DNA of 64,000 nucleotides, from positions 796,811-860,810 of the forward strand of contig CAUJNA010001225.1 of NCBI GenBank assembly GCA_963377175.1, given 5' to 3'. This DNA comes from Effrenium voratum (Eukaryota > Sar > Dinophyceae > Suessiales > Symbiodiniaceae). Positions 38,901-48,000 of the stretch are shown here, one piece after another; the first letter of the stretch is position 1, and every line of letters starts with the position of its first letter. Position numbers and translations under genes: made by a program. The notes under the pieces were generated by a model, which ran no database searches, had not been told where the DNA came from, and was given only the letters and a program-made list of their open reading frames with translations.

Positions 38901-41900
38901 CAACCCGGCAACCAAAGCGCCACACGAAGAAGCCCATGCCTTTGGGCCAAACAACCCAAACTCCACACCTCTAGTGATCACGTTTCTCTGAATACGACCC
39001 CCAAAAAAGTTGCCGTAGGCATTGAGCAACCATGTGGGAAGTGTTCCAAAACACTAAAACTAAAACCTATGGAACCTAATAATAGCCATCATTAATAGTA
39101 AACTGGAAAAAGGCCCTCCGGTAAGACACTGCCAACATGTGGCGGCCTCATTTGATTAAGCTTCGATTGGGAGAGTGGGCCCTGAGCCCCAAAAAAACGG
39201 CGGCACCCTGAGGGCAACCCGTAAAATTGCTGCTCCTTTCAGGGGCCCCAAGCAGATTCCATTGGAAGGGTGCTCTTTTTGGTGATTGAAAAGCCAACGT
39301 GTCATGAACGGCCTGCAAAAGGGCGCAATCGGTGAAGAGTCTCTACAGACCCAGAACCCCCTACCTTCCAAGAAGCGATGGGCATGGATTGACCAAGGGA
39401 ACTGGGAATCTCACTTCGGCGTTGGGGCATCGCCTACCGCCCAAACCCCAGCCCATTTTCTCGTCCCATCCTCGATCACGTCAAGGTCCTCCTGCAGCTC
39501 CGGCGCCGCCAGGTGGATGAGGCGCCAACTCCTCGCCACCGCCGCCAGGACGATGTCCTGACGAAGCCCCCTAATTTGAGGGGGGGAGGGGATTCAGCCA
39601 GTTTTCCCCATGAAATTGGAAAATGGAACTATACATGAAATTTCAGGGGTGGCCCTCCCCCAATTCCATTTTTAAGGAGGGGGGCACTCCTGAGCGAAGC
39701 CGCTGGGCCAATCGTTTCATATTGAACCAAGGAAAGACAGGAATCTGTTTGGTTTCCTTGCATCAGCTGTCCTCTTGGTAGATTGGTTTCGTTCCGGGGG
39801 TTCCCATTTACCGACAAAAACCCGCGCGTTTTGCTCGGGACTCGCAATACCTGCCTAAGCACATGCAACCAACCCTCACTGACAATCCAAGAGGGTTGCC
39901 TCCAAACCAACCCCCCCGCCCCAAAGCTGAAGGAAAAGCGGGTATGCACTCCTTACATTTCAGTGAGCAGTTGCTGTACTCCTATTATCCTTCGGAGTCG
40001 TCTGTTGGGGGCGGGAACTGACAGTTGAACCGCAAAGCGGACAATAAACAGTTGCAGCAAAACACCAAGCAGTTGGTGAAACTGCTCGTGAAAACCGAAG
40101 AACCAAACAAAACTGGTACATGCATGTTCAATACACTGGCGCAAAGAATCGCAGGTCAACTTGGCGAACATCATGTTCAACCAGCGGGAAGTATTTGGTA
40201 AACTTGGGGGGGAATTACGCATCGCTGGTAACGCGACATGCGCATGTGACTATAGAAAAGAAAGGGAAGCTACAGTGAACAGGTTGAATGCAAGAAATGT
40301 CAGAATGGTTGCATGGAGCACACGTTGGTGCCAAGAGTCGAAACAGCTAAGATACAAGGGTCACCTGCTTACTCAGGTTGACCATCCCAACGGAAGATGG
40401 TGAAACATGGGAACACCAAACCCCAGCCTGCCGAGCGCGTGCGACCTAGAACAAAACACGGCAATGCGAGTTGCTATGCATCACCAGCACACCATCATAC
40501 AGAGAAAACCACAACAAGCGTGACCCCCTTCAAGTGGAGGTAGATCTCGTGCCGCGTCCCAGCTTCAAACCTCTCCTTGTCAGAGCGCACCTCGAGCGGC
40601 GCCTTGGCAAGGCTCTTGCTGGAGGTCTGGACCTCCTCGGCAGGGAGGGAAACCATCCCAAGCACTGGCCCCATTCTTCTAGCAGGATCAAAGTCACCGC
40701 TCAAGTCGTAGGTTCAAGGGAGAAACCACCTATTTAGTGTCTGACCTTGACAACCCTCGGACATGGTCAACATGTTGACCCGAATACGACTTTCTTTTTG
40801 AAAGGCGAGTGGCGTGATGCTAAACATGATGCCACCTGCCAAAACAAGCAACATGTCCACGGATCATGTTGCTTAAGCCCGGCCTCGAGCCACTGCATCT
40901 GCTCCGGCGTGCGCCGCACCAGGCTCAGCGGATCCCCACTGAGGGACCTACCAAGGCCGAAGCATCCAGCGGTTTCACCGGCTCCTTGGTGCCAATTTTG
41001 GTAGACCAAACAGATTTTTAGCGGGGCAGGGCTCGGTGTCCCCCGTTTCTAGCGTAGCTGAGTAGCTGAAGAAATTGAGAACGCCAAACAGAGGGTCTTG
41101 GAAAACACCAGAAACAGAGGCGTAGTTTCCTTTTGTGGTTTCCTTTCAGTGTGGGATGTGGGAGCAAGGCGAAGGCCAGGAAAAGGTGCTCCAATGTGCC
41201 TCCCAAACTCTTGCGGCCAAAGAAAAGCACTCATCCCCCTGGAAACTCACAGGCCTTGCATGGAAATGTGCCAGGGAAGGGATTCGATGGTGGGCTACGA
41301 ATAAGCCAAATTACGTCATGATCAAAGCGCAAGAATGTGTAATATAGTGATTTGGTCCCTAGCACAGCAAGCCTGGGCCAAAGAGTCTGCGTGAAAAGAA
41401 TTATCCTATTCGACTCGTTCCTTTGTCTAGGGGCCGTTCCTTCTGAAGTGCCCTTAAGGTTCCCCTGCCTAGTGAATGAGGGTGCCGCACCATGGAATCC
41501 GAACGGGTCCATCAATGGGGGTTCCAGAAATGTGTGGCACCAAGATGGGTGACGGCCATGATGTGTGGCACTAAAACCACGCTGAATGGGATCCAACTAT
41601 AGCTTTGACACACACACACACACCCTCGTGTTTGGACATGCCTACCTCCCCTGACACTTTGCCCCGCCTCCCCTCCCGCAAATCAGACACTTGGTCAACG
41701 TTCAACCCTAAGCCTAGGATTAACATTAAGTTCTATCATCATGATGATCATGCTATCGACTTCGCGTCTGCCCACACTGCCAGTACACCCGGATTGAAAA
41801 ATATGGGTGTGGGTCAATATTCTGGTGTGGAACGTTCCGCGGTGACGCGGACGTCTGGAACGAGTCAGTTACGCAAGGCTGGTTGTTCCGGACCTCTGGG

Positions 41901-43771
41901 AAGACATGTGTGGAGTCCTCAAGCACACGTTCATTTAGTGTAAGATGGATAGATGGATGGATGAATGAATGGGTAGATGGATGGATGAAGCGATCAGGGG
42001 CGCGCGGCCGTACGATACGGCACCTCCTTGAAGGCTTCTTCAGCGGCATGGCGGGCCGCGTAAGAAGCGTAGCTACTGTGCATGTGGACTTGGTGGCAAA
42101 TTGCTCCGCTGCGTCTGGAACACGTCTGGAACGGGTCTGGAACGGGGTCTGGAACGGTTACGCGAGTGGCTTGCACTTGGTAGCAAGCTGCATGTAAACA
42201 TGGTCGTTTCAACAATGTGACGACCGAGAGCGGTATCGAACCGTTACCGTACCGTATCGAACAGATTGCGGCGGGGTTGACCTTTAACATTCATAGGCCG
42301 TTCCAAAAACACATCTGTCAACAGGACCGTTGCTTAGTTCCATCCAAGTCCCAATAATTACAAGCCACGCAGCCCCAACTACCAAAGCTCGACAAGCAAA
42401 ACCCATCGTTAGCACCTCAGGCTTCTCTCGAACACCAGCCTTAACGCGTAAACGGAGGTCTGGATCGCATGTGGGTTCCGGACCCTGTTCCGGACCTTAT
42501 AAATTGACTCGCAGCCATATGAGGCCCATACTCCTTAACCCCCCCCCCAAAAAAAAAAAAAAAAACTGGTGATGGACCCCGCTGCGGGCGGCCGAAACAC
42601 AGAGATCCACAGAGATCCGAGTCCGTTTCACTCGGCGCCTCAGCGTGGACTTCAGAGCGCAGCTGCCCTCAAAGAGCCGCTGCTCGGGCACAGGGATGCC
42701 CGTGGCAGCCTTGGGCTAGGGGGGGTTTGGGCATGGGTGGCTTCACACATCCCAGGGAGTTGGGTGTTCAGATGTCTTCCCTGACTGACATATTGGGTGG
42801 GAAATTGAAAGCCATCCATCACCCCACTCTTGGGGGCAACTGCGGCGGTGCAGGCTGGGGCACCCAGATCTTGACCGTTGCTCACATCAAGGAAGCAGCT
42901 CCCCCCCCTCCCCCGCCCAGGCACCTCTATGGCCAATTTGAGCTCGTCAATGCTGGACCTTGTGATTTCCGTTCGGTGTAGCTGAATTGAAAAGAGGGCT
43001 ACATGGGCATTCATGGAGACATGGGAATGGGTCGCATGGGCTACACTGGAATACGAACTTGCATGGGTCGCGTGGATTTTCGGATCACAAAATGGAGCTG
43101 AAATGGGCTGCATGAGCTGATGTGGTTCCGATTGATTTGCTGGTGCGGGTAGTTGAGGCAAACAGGGGATTGTTGCCCTACATGGCAAGGGTCGTTTCTT
43201 TCAGGTGCGTGTGTGTGATCGACTTCAGCAAGGCAGAATATCGCAAAGAAGCTGCTGCCCCAATCGAATGCGGCAGACTTGGCCGCAGTACCTTGTGAAG
43301 GAGCGGTCTCCTTCTGGGGGCTTGTCAAAACTTTTTTTGCCGACACACCAATGGCCCCAAGCTTGACACACTGACAGGTGGAACTTGGTATCTGCTCAAG
43401 CCTTTTTCTAAATGTGCCCTTGACAAAGAAAGCCAAATGGAGCTTGGCAAGGGTCCAATGTTTCTGCGGCGTGTCGACTGGAAAGTTGTTTCAAGCTGAG
43501 AGCCGCCCATCATTCTTTGGTGTTCGTTCCTCCATCATTTCTGCCTGCGTGTGCGTGCTCCTTCTGACAACAGCACAAACACACACACACACAAAAACGA
43601 GAAACACACACACACACACACACACACCCGCACACCCGCACACAGGCACACACACACACTCGCACAGGCACAAACACAGACACTGACACGGACACACAGA
43701 AAAACAGACACAGACGCGGACAAACAGAAATACAGAGGTACAGAGGTACAGAGACACAGACACAAAAACAC

Positions 43772-43822
<51 letters not shown>

Positions 43823-44364
43823 GGCAGGCAGGCAGACAGACAGATAGACAGACACAGACAGACACAGACAGACACAGACAGACACAGACAAACACAGACA
43901 GACACAGACAGGCACAAACAGACACGGACACAGATACACCCGTCACCCGTCTCGTCACATGTCACTATCCTAGTATGTCCACAAAGCAATCTGAGGAAAA
44001 CCCTTAGCTTCATTAATTGGGTGTTTCCAAACCAATACTTCTATCCCAGAGCATGTGTAGTCTTTGGAGGGGGACCCTCTTTGGATCCCAAATTGGCGTG
44101 CAAGGAACATCACCACTACAACACTTGCAAAGGCTTGCGATTCCTGTTCATCAATGGGTGTGTGTTTTGTTGAGGCTATCCTTCATGGAAACGTTTTCCA
44201 AGGGAAGCCAGACCCTCCTTCTTCCTTCCTGCCCCCTGCCACCGACTTCCCTGGATTTCGGCCCGCCCAGATTTCCCCTTTCAACCGGAGGGCTGCTTAG
44301 GGATGGACACGCGGCACAACAAACCGCTCATGCCGTTGATCTCCAGGTGGAGCATCTCGTCCAT
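23995..44364 (-). CDS. Ubiquitin-like / DUF4116 repeat protein, 17 exons
   Basis: Predicted 343-residue protein of unknown function. Exons: 44311-44364, 42925-42981, 42632-42709, 41028-41065, 40884-40938, 40576-40635, 39471-39557, 38520-38582, 37066-37134, 33320-33395, 32030-32103, 30193-30267, 26856-26923, 25624-25711, 24505-24556, 24093-24126, 23995-23998; total 1,032 nt, phase closing throughout. Residues about 1 to 80 read as a ubiquitin-like fold (MLHLEINGMSG, SSIDELKLAIE, TGIPVPEQRLFEG, then LSLVRRTPEQMQWLE). The rest is about nine units of the D-x-x-VL-x-AV-x-x-x-G-x-AL-x-x-A type typical of DUF4116. Proteins of this build are common in dinoflagellates (family knowledge); a role in protein interaction is inference. 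Donors are 4 GT, 6 GC and 6 GA. It lies 560 bp upstream of the kinase on the same strand. Weakest parts: exons 4, 16 and 17. Confidence 0.86.
24093..24126 (-). CDS. Ubl-DUF4116 exon 16
   Basis: 34 nt encoding LNSRNGHFPA with split codons at both ends. Good pyrimidine tract before the AG and a GTAAGC donor. No family match, so it rests on splice sites and phase. Confidence 0.5.
24505..24556 (-). CDS. Ubl-DUF4116 exon 15
   Basis: 52 nt encoding VAEIALERASRGHGLAS, a shorter last unit that follows directly in phase from DLHQDFQ. GC donor. Confidence 0.8.
25624..25711 (-). CDS. Ubl-DUF4116 exon 14
   Basis: 88 nt encoding RKDKEVVLTAVAADARALAF then APDLHQDFQ. Eighth unit. GC donor. Confidence 0.95.
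26856..26923 (-). CDS. Ubl-DUF4116 exon 13
   Basis: 68 nt encoding DDRDLVLCAVESDGLALEFA then SP. Seventh unit. GA donor; the split arginine codon matches exon 14. Confidence 0.94.
29935..30085. repeat. Telomere-like C-rich tract
   Basis: Many CCCTAAA-, CCCTAAAAC- and AACCCC-like words without a fixed period. Similar tracts lie at 34395-34510 and 36900-37030. The TTTAGGG telomere repeat is known in dinoflagellates; origin here is inference. Confidence 0.45.
30193..30267 (-). CDS. Ubl-DUF4116 exon 12
   Basis: 75 nt, phase 0 at both ends, encoding ADRSVVLSAVEADGCALQFA then APKLQ. Sixth unit. GA donor. Confidence 0.95.
31912..31960. repeat. Dispersed repeat pair, copy 1
   Basis: TTTAGTGGGTTAAAT then CCCCACTAAA then GGCTAAAAAGC. 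Copy 2 at 33480-33530 shares the same three blocks. Both flank DUF4116 exons and carry TTTAG[TC]GGG inverted ends. Confidence 0.6.
32030..32103 (-). CDS. Ubl-DUF4116 exon 11
   Basis: 74 nt encoding QRDIVLTAVSQEGLALEFAS then SQLQ. Fifth unit. Acceptor after tctctccgcag; GA donor. Confidence 0.95.
33320..33395 (-). CDS. Ubl-DUF4116 exon 10
   Basis: 76 nt encoding KDHDVVLRAVQGDGTVLADA then HCEMR. Fourth unit. Donor GC, leaving one base that makes glycine with exon 11. Confidence 0.9.
33480..33530. repeat. Dispersed repeat pair, copy 2
   Basis: TTTAGTGGGTTAAAT then CCCCGCTAAAA then CGCTAAAAAGC, 85 nt upstream of exon 10. Confidence 0.6.
34800..36330. other. Unresolved stretch with open frames on both strands
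   Basis: Within intron 9 of the Ubl-DUF4116 gene. The + strand holds a 294-codon frame (34554-35438). The minus strand has protein-like pieces in several frames, for instance VVVEHLLGCLRALEAARG (about 35640-35690) and KSHYYDKIWRLQEKNKH (about 35530-35580). This could be a decayed mobile element or retrocopy. I recognise no domain. Confidence 0.35.
36100..36250. repeat. Degenerate ~57-bp tandem repeat
   Basis: AAGGGCACACTTGGAAGCGT and AAGGCACACTCAGAAGCAT head two related units, followed by CATGCATCA / AATGCATCA. A third partial unit may precede them. Confidence 0.55.
36785..36905. mobile_element. Second inverted-repeat element
   Basis: Ends are TGCTCAGTAGGGAACGTGGG and its near-perfect reverse complement; arms of 29 bp with two mismatches. 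No clear target duplication. Sits in DUF4116-gene intron 8. Confidence 0.65.
37066..37134 (-). CDS. Ubl-DUF4116 exon 9
   Basis: 69 nt encoding DIARVALRTDGSALRHFTES and VRE, a third unit. The end is placed at a GA donor so that exon 10 continues with KDHDVVL. Confidence 0.9.
38520..38582 (-). CDS. Ubl-DUF4116 exon 8
   Basis: 63 nt encoding EALAHGAPVLRVVPSGQLHR plus K. Completes the second unit begun in exon 7. GC donor (AAG then GCGAGC). Confidence 0.82.
39471..39557 (-). CDS. Ubl-DUF4116 exon 7, first repeat
   Basis: 87 nt including DIVLAAVARSWRLIHLAAPE and LQEDLDVIE. Classic DUF4116 unit. GA donor after GATCGAG. Confidence 0.93.
40576..40635 (-). CDS. Ubl-DUF4116 exon 6
   Basis: 60 nt encoding EVQTSSKSLAKAPLEVRSDK; AP-x-x-VRSDK is the entry to the first DUF4116 unit. 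GA donor. Confidence 0.78.
40884..40938 (-). CDS. Ubl-DUF4116 exon 5
   Basis: 55 nt encoding GDPLSLVRRTPEQMQWLE, the last strand of the ubiquitin-like fold (LSLVRR) and the start of the linker helix. GC donor. Confidence 0.78.
41028..41065 (-). CDS. Ubl-DUF4116 exon 4
   Basis: 38 nt encoding LLSYARNGGHRA. Supported mainly by an excellent pyrimidine tract at 41066-41100 and by giving exactly the phase change needed between its neighbours. GC donor. Confidence 0.5.
42112..42158. repeat. GTCTGGAACG tandem repeat
   Basis: Four units of GTCTGGAAC with one to four spacer bases; a single further unit lies near 41850. Confidence 0.8.
42632..42709 (-). CDS. Ubl-DUF4116 exon 3
   Basis: 78 nt encoding AATGIPVPEQRLFEG and SCALKSTLRRR. 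TGIPVPEQRLFEG is the family's equivalent of ubiquitin KEGIPPDQQRLIFAG. GT donor. Confidence 0.9.
42925..42981 (-). CDS. Ubl-DUF4116 exon 2
   Basis: 57 nt encoding LHRTEITRSSIDELKLAIE, the second strand and helix of the ubiquitin-like fold. Preceded by a clean pyrimidine tract and AG; GT donor. Confidence 0.85.
43574..43946. repeat. CA / CAGA microsatellite block
   Basis: Long mixture of (CA)n, CACAGA and CAGA units. The long cysteine/valine-rich frames read from it are artefacts. Lies in intron 1 of the Ubl-DUF4116 gene. Confidence 0.95.
44311..44364 (-). CDS. Ubl-DUF4116 exon 1 (start codon)
   Basis: Encodes MDEMLHLEINGMSGLLCR, the first beta hairpin of a ubiquitin-like fold. An AG 18 nt upstream of the ATG could accept a spliced leader. 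A second ATG three codons in is an alternative start. GT donor. Confidence 0.7.
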
Positions 44365-44382
44365 GGCGTTGAAGCCCGCACT
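44365..44382 (-). promoter_or_regulatory. Possible spliced-leader acceptor and 5' UTR of the Ubl-DUF4116 gene
   Basis: AG at 44383-44384 lies 18 nt before the ATG, preceded by ccctcc. Inferred from position only. Confidence 0.3.
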
Positions 44383-45036
44383 CTGGAGGGTCCGGAGGGT
44401 CCCTTGAAAGGGACCCAGTCACAAAACCTGTCCGTTCATGGAGTGTTGGCCAATCCTAACCCACAACTCCTATTGGAAAACCACAAAGCAGCTAACCCAA
44501 GGGGTGCCTGAATGAAGCCGGTCTTTTGCTGGCCCCCTGGCACAGAAAATGAAAACAAGAGGACCCAACACGCTTCACCTTCTTGGAGAAGTTAGAACCT
44601 TTTTCCTTAAGCCTCCTCCCACGAATAGTTGCAAAGGGCTACCTCGTTGAACGCGTGTTTGGGATTTCTGGCCTTTACAAAAGCATACAGTACGCATCAT
44701 AGGTAAGCATTGCTTGCTGCATATTCACCACAACGACTTGGCTGCAAAAGCGTGAGCTTGCCCAAAACAGGCTGTCACACTTGTGGGCGTGTGTCTGCGT
44801 CTGTGTCTGTACATCTGCGCATCCGTGCCCGTGAGTGTGTGTCTGCATCTGTGCTTGTGCTTGCGTGCCCTTTGGGGCAGTGGGTGTGTGGGTGTGTGTG
44901 TGTGTGTCTGCGTGAATACTCGTGTCGGTGTTTCCTTGTGCGTGTGTGCTCTGACTTCCATTTCAGGCTAACCCCTACAACTGGGGCAAATGTTCCCCTT
45001 ATCTTCTTTCTGTCTCAGCCCTGGAGCCTTCCACCA
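44383..45036. other. Gap between coiled-coil gene and Ubl-DUF4116 gene
   Basis: About 650 bp including a (TG)n-rich segment at 44780-44950. No promoter motif recognised. Confidence 0.45.
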
Positions 45037-45093
45037 CTACGCGGGCAAATCTCCGAGGCGTCGTTCAGACAACTTCGCATAAAGTCGTGGCGC
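45037..45093 (-). CDS. Possible last exon of coiled-coil gene
   Basis: 57 nt encoding APRLYAKLSERRLGDLPA and TAG, in phase. Three frames are open here, two on the minus strand and one on the plus, so the reading is uncertain. Ends 672 bp before the next gene's ATG. Confidence 0.33.
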   Translation of the reverse strand, partial: APRLYAKLSERRLGDLPA

Positions 45094-48000
45094 CTCATTG
45101 ACCATGGCTTTCCCGTGGAGAAGCAGCCATCCGCATTTTGTGGGCTTGCTTTTGAAGGGTCGCCCACGTACAAATGGAAAACCGCATTGGCCACAAACGG
45201 CCTTCGCCACTCAAGGCCCGTTGGCTTGATTGCACCGTGCTTGGACTTAGAGGAGGGGGTTTGGGGCTCTCCAAAACAGTTCGTTTCAGACTAACGTTCT
45301 CAATTACCATTGCATATTGCAAATCGTACAATTTCAAGTTCGCCTTTCAACAAATCAAAACAACTCCGTGAGCTATTCCACCTAAATTCCATACTTACCA
45401 ACTTGCTATTTTAGTCAGTGACCGTGCGCCTGGCAAAGGGTACCCCATTGAAAAAGAGACCGACGCAGAACCCCTGGAACGTGCGCCCTTTTAACAATTT
45501 CTGCGTGTTCAAACTGTGAGCTCACATTGCTAAGACGAGCCGATGCATGATGAAGGTCAAATCTACTTGGTGCAGGTCGGCTTTGGAATTTAGCCTCCCT
45601 GCCACAATATTGAAAGCCGACAGGGGGGTTTTGGAAGATGGAAGGTTCATGAAATGTCTTCAAAGCAAAATTTCCCCATTCCTCATTTGGATTAACTTGC
45701 CCTTCCAATTGCCACTACAGTTGGTAACCAGGGGAAACCATTGTACAAAACCTGTGCAGGAAAAGATGCTTTGCTTCCTGCCATGTTGCTACTGTCAAGC
45801 CCGGATTTGTCAACCTGCTGTGTTTGTTGTCTGTTGGTGGGGGGGGGGTCCCCCAAAGAGTGATCCGCATCTTTAGGCCACTCTGGTCATTCATCTGGAA
45901 GTTGATCAATCCTGGGTTTCTGTCATAGGTGGGCGGTAAATGGTAGGTCATCAAGGGAGCCACTGCGTCAAAACATTTCGCAAGCCAACATAACCGTAAC
46001 GATTGTCATTGTTGCGGAACAAAGGTTGACTCATCCTGGGTTCCCTTCAACTACATAAATGGGTCAGCCAACCCCTCCAAAACGGCCCCCTCTGGGCGCC
46101 GGGCACAGGCAGCGTGGTGCTTGCCAGCCGGAAGTCAAAGCACTGGAGAATATGAGGGCACTCCTGTGACTCCCCAACCTGCCCGGGGGTAATTCTAGGG
46201 GTACCTTCCCCATTCTTTCCAGGGATCCTTCTTTCCAAAAAACCTCACAAAACCCAGGGAAAACGGCCGGTTATTGAAAAGAAGGATGGTTGAAAAGAAT
46301 GGGAAGCAAACCCTACAGTAATGTTGACGTTGGATTCATAAACCGTTTGAATGGGTGCCCCCCTCCAATAGGTAACGACCCCCCACACACCAGCACTCCT
46401 ATTCGTCAACCGCCAGGGGGTTATGAATCTGGGGTTCCCATTGTCATATAACTCCTTGGGAGGTTGAGGTTGGGTCCCCGTGGTTGCTTTTTCTGCATGC
46501 TTCATTGACAAAGGCTCCCCTCCAAAACACATTGTGGGCCAGCAACAACTCGTTCCCACGTCAGGTGTTGCTTCCCAACAGTGCAAGACAAACTCACAAG
46601 GTGTCACTTCTGAAACTACCCTCCCTCCAAGCATGGAAGCTGACGATCGGATTGGAAGACCAAAGCTTTTCTTTTGGGGAAGCCCCGATTTTCCACTTCC
46701 TTCATTCGAGGGAGGGTGCTCAGACTGTCCTAGGCTAAACATCCATCGATCGCCGACATCCATCGACAAAGGGCGTTACAAAAAAAAACAAAAAACCGCG
46801 CAGGCCCCACTGTCACCATGTTGCTTGGACCAAACAACTGAATAACATCCGATCAAAGGGAGATGTGAACTGAAGCAAGCAAAGCTTGGAAGGACATGAA
46901 CTCAGAACATTTGTCCGACTTGCCCTTCCAAGCGGAAACTCTCTCAACAAAATATGTCCAATTCACAGCTCATGGCACCGTCTTTAATGAATAGGCTAGT
47001 GGCACATTTGCACTATTCCGCCTATTGAATGCAAGAAGACCAGCAATTGCAAGGAACAGGCCCCTCCCTGCCCCTGGAGCTCCCAGGAGAAACTTGCAGC
47101 CAGACCCCCCCCCAGCCCTTCCTGGCTGAGGCGCATCAAGAGCTGAGCCTCCTCTTGCGCCTTGTCGGAGGCAACCTGAAGGAGAATCTGGGCGGGAACA
47201 AGTCATATGGGCTCGTCTTTGTCGGAGGCTTCGTACCCCTTTTTTGGTGAATCCAAAGGGACACCAAAAGGAGAACCACCAATTCACACCTGTATAGAAC
47301 CCTAGATCTGTTGGCAATTTAGTGAATGAATGGGGAGTACTAACTAAGCTCATGGTAGGAATAAAAGGAGTTCTCGTGCCCCATGTTAGAGGGGGTCCTA
47401 CTCTTGTGCTGAATCTGCGACCTAGGTTTATTTATCCAGGGTGAACATGAAGCACACAGAACAAGTGCATTGGGCTTTTGCTCTTGGCAAGCGAAGACAG
47501 AAACATAACGACACATGTCTAAAAAAAGGTTCATTTCAAAACCGGCCGCGCCAATAAACCGGGACAAAAAACCAAAAGCGACGAAAGAGTAGCGCGCGTT
47601 GCTTTGGGCAAAAGGGCCAAGTTCACCTTGACATAATCCAAGCCATCGCTAGGTGACGGCGGCTGGAGTAAAGCCAGCATTCCAGGCTTTGGCCGATTTC
47701 AGGATGTATCTTGAAGGAACTCGTCGCCCCACGTCGACGCTTAGAACTCGAACCTTTGCGGGCCAATGGAATAAGGAGACCCAACATGGCCAAAGGGCCC
47801 GCAATAGCTACCCCAAAAACAGCTATACTTTGCTCCCCGCAAGAGGTTCAGAAATTCCTGACAAGGGATATTGACCTGGCAAACATGGAAACTGATTTGG
47901 ATACTGTTCCGCCCATCAGAATCTTCTACTTCACGTTGAGCAACCCTCAGTTTTGTCAGGAACTTTGTTGCCATGTGCTGTTTCATTGGGTCCGTTTAAC

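Noticed and set aside
43491..44013. Cysteine/valine-rich frames of 130 to 167 codons on the minus strand
   Set aside because: They are the CA/CAGA microsatellite read in three frames; all frames are open because of the repeat.
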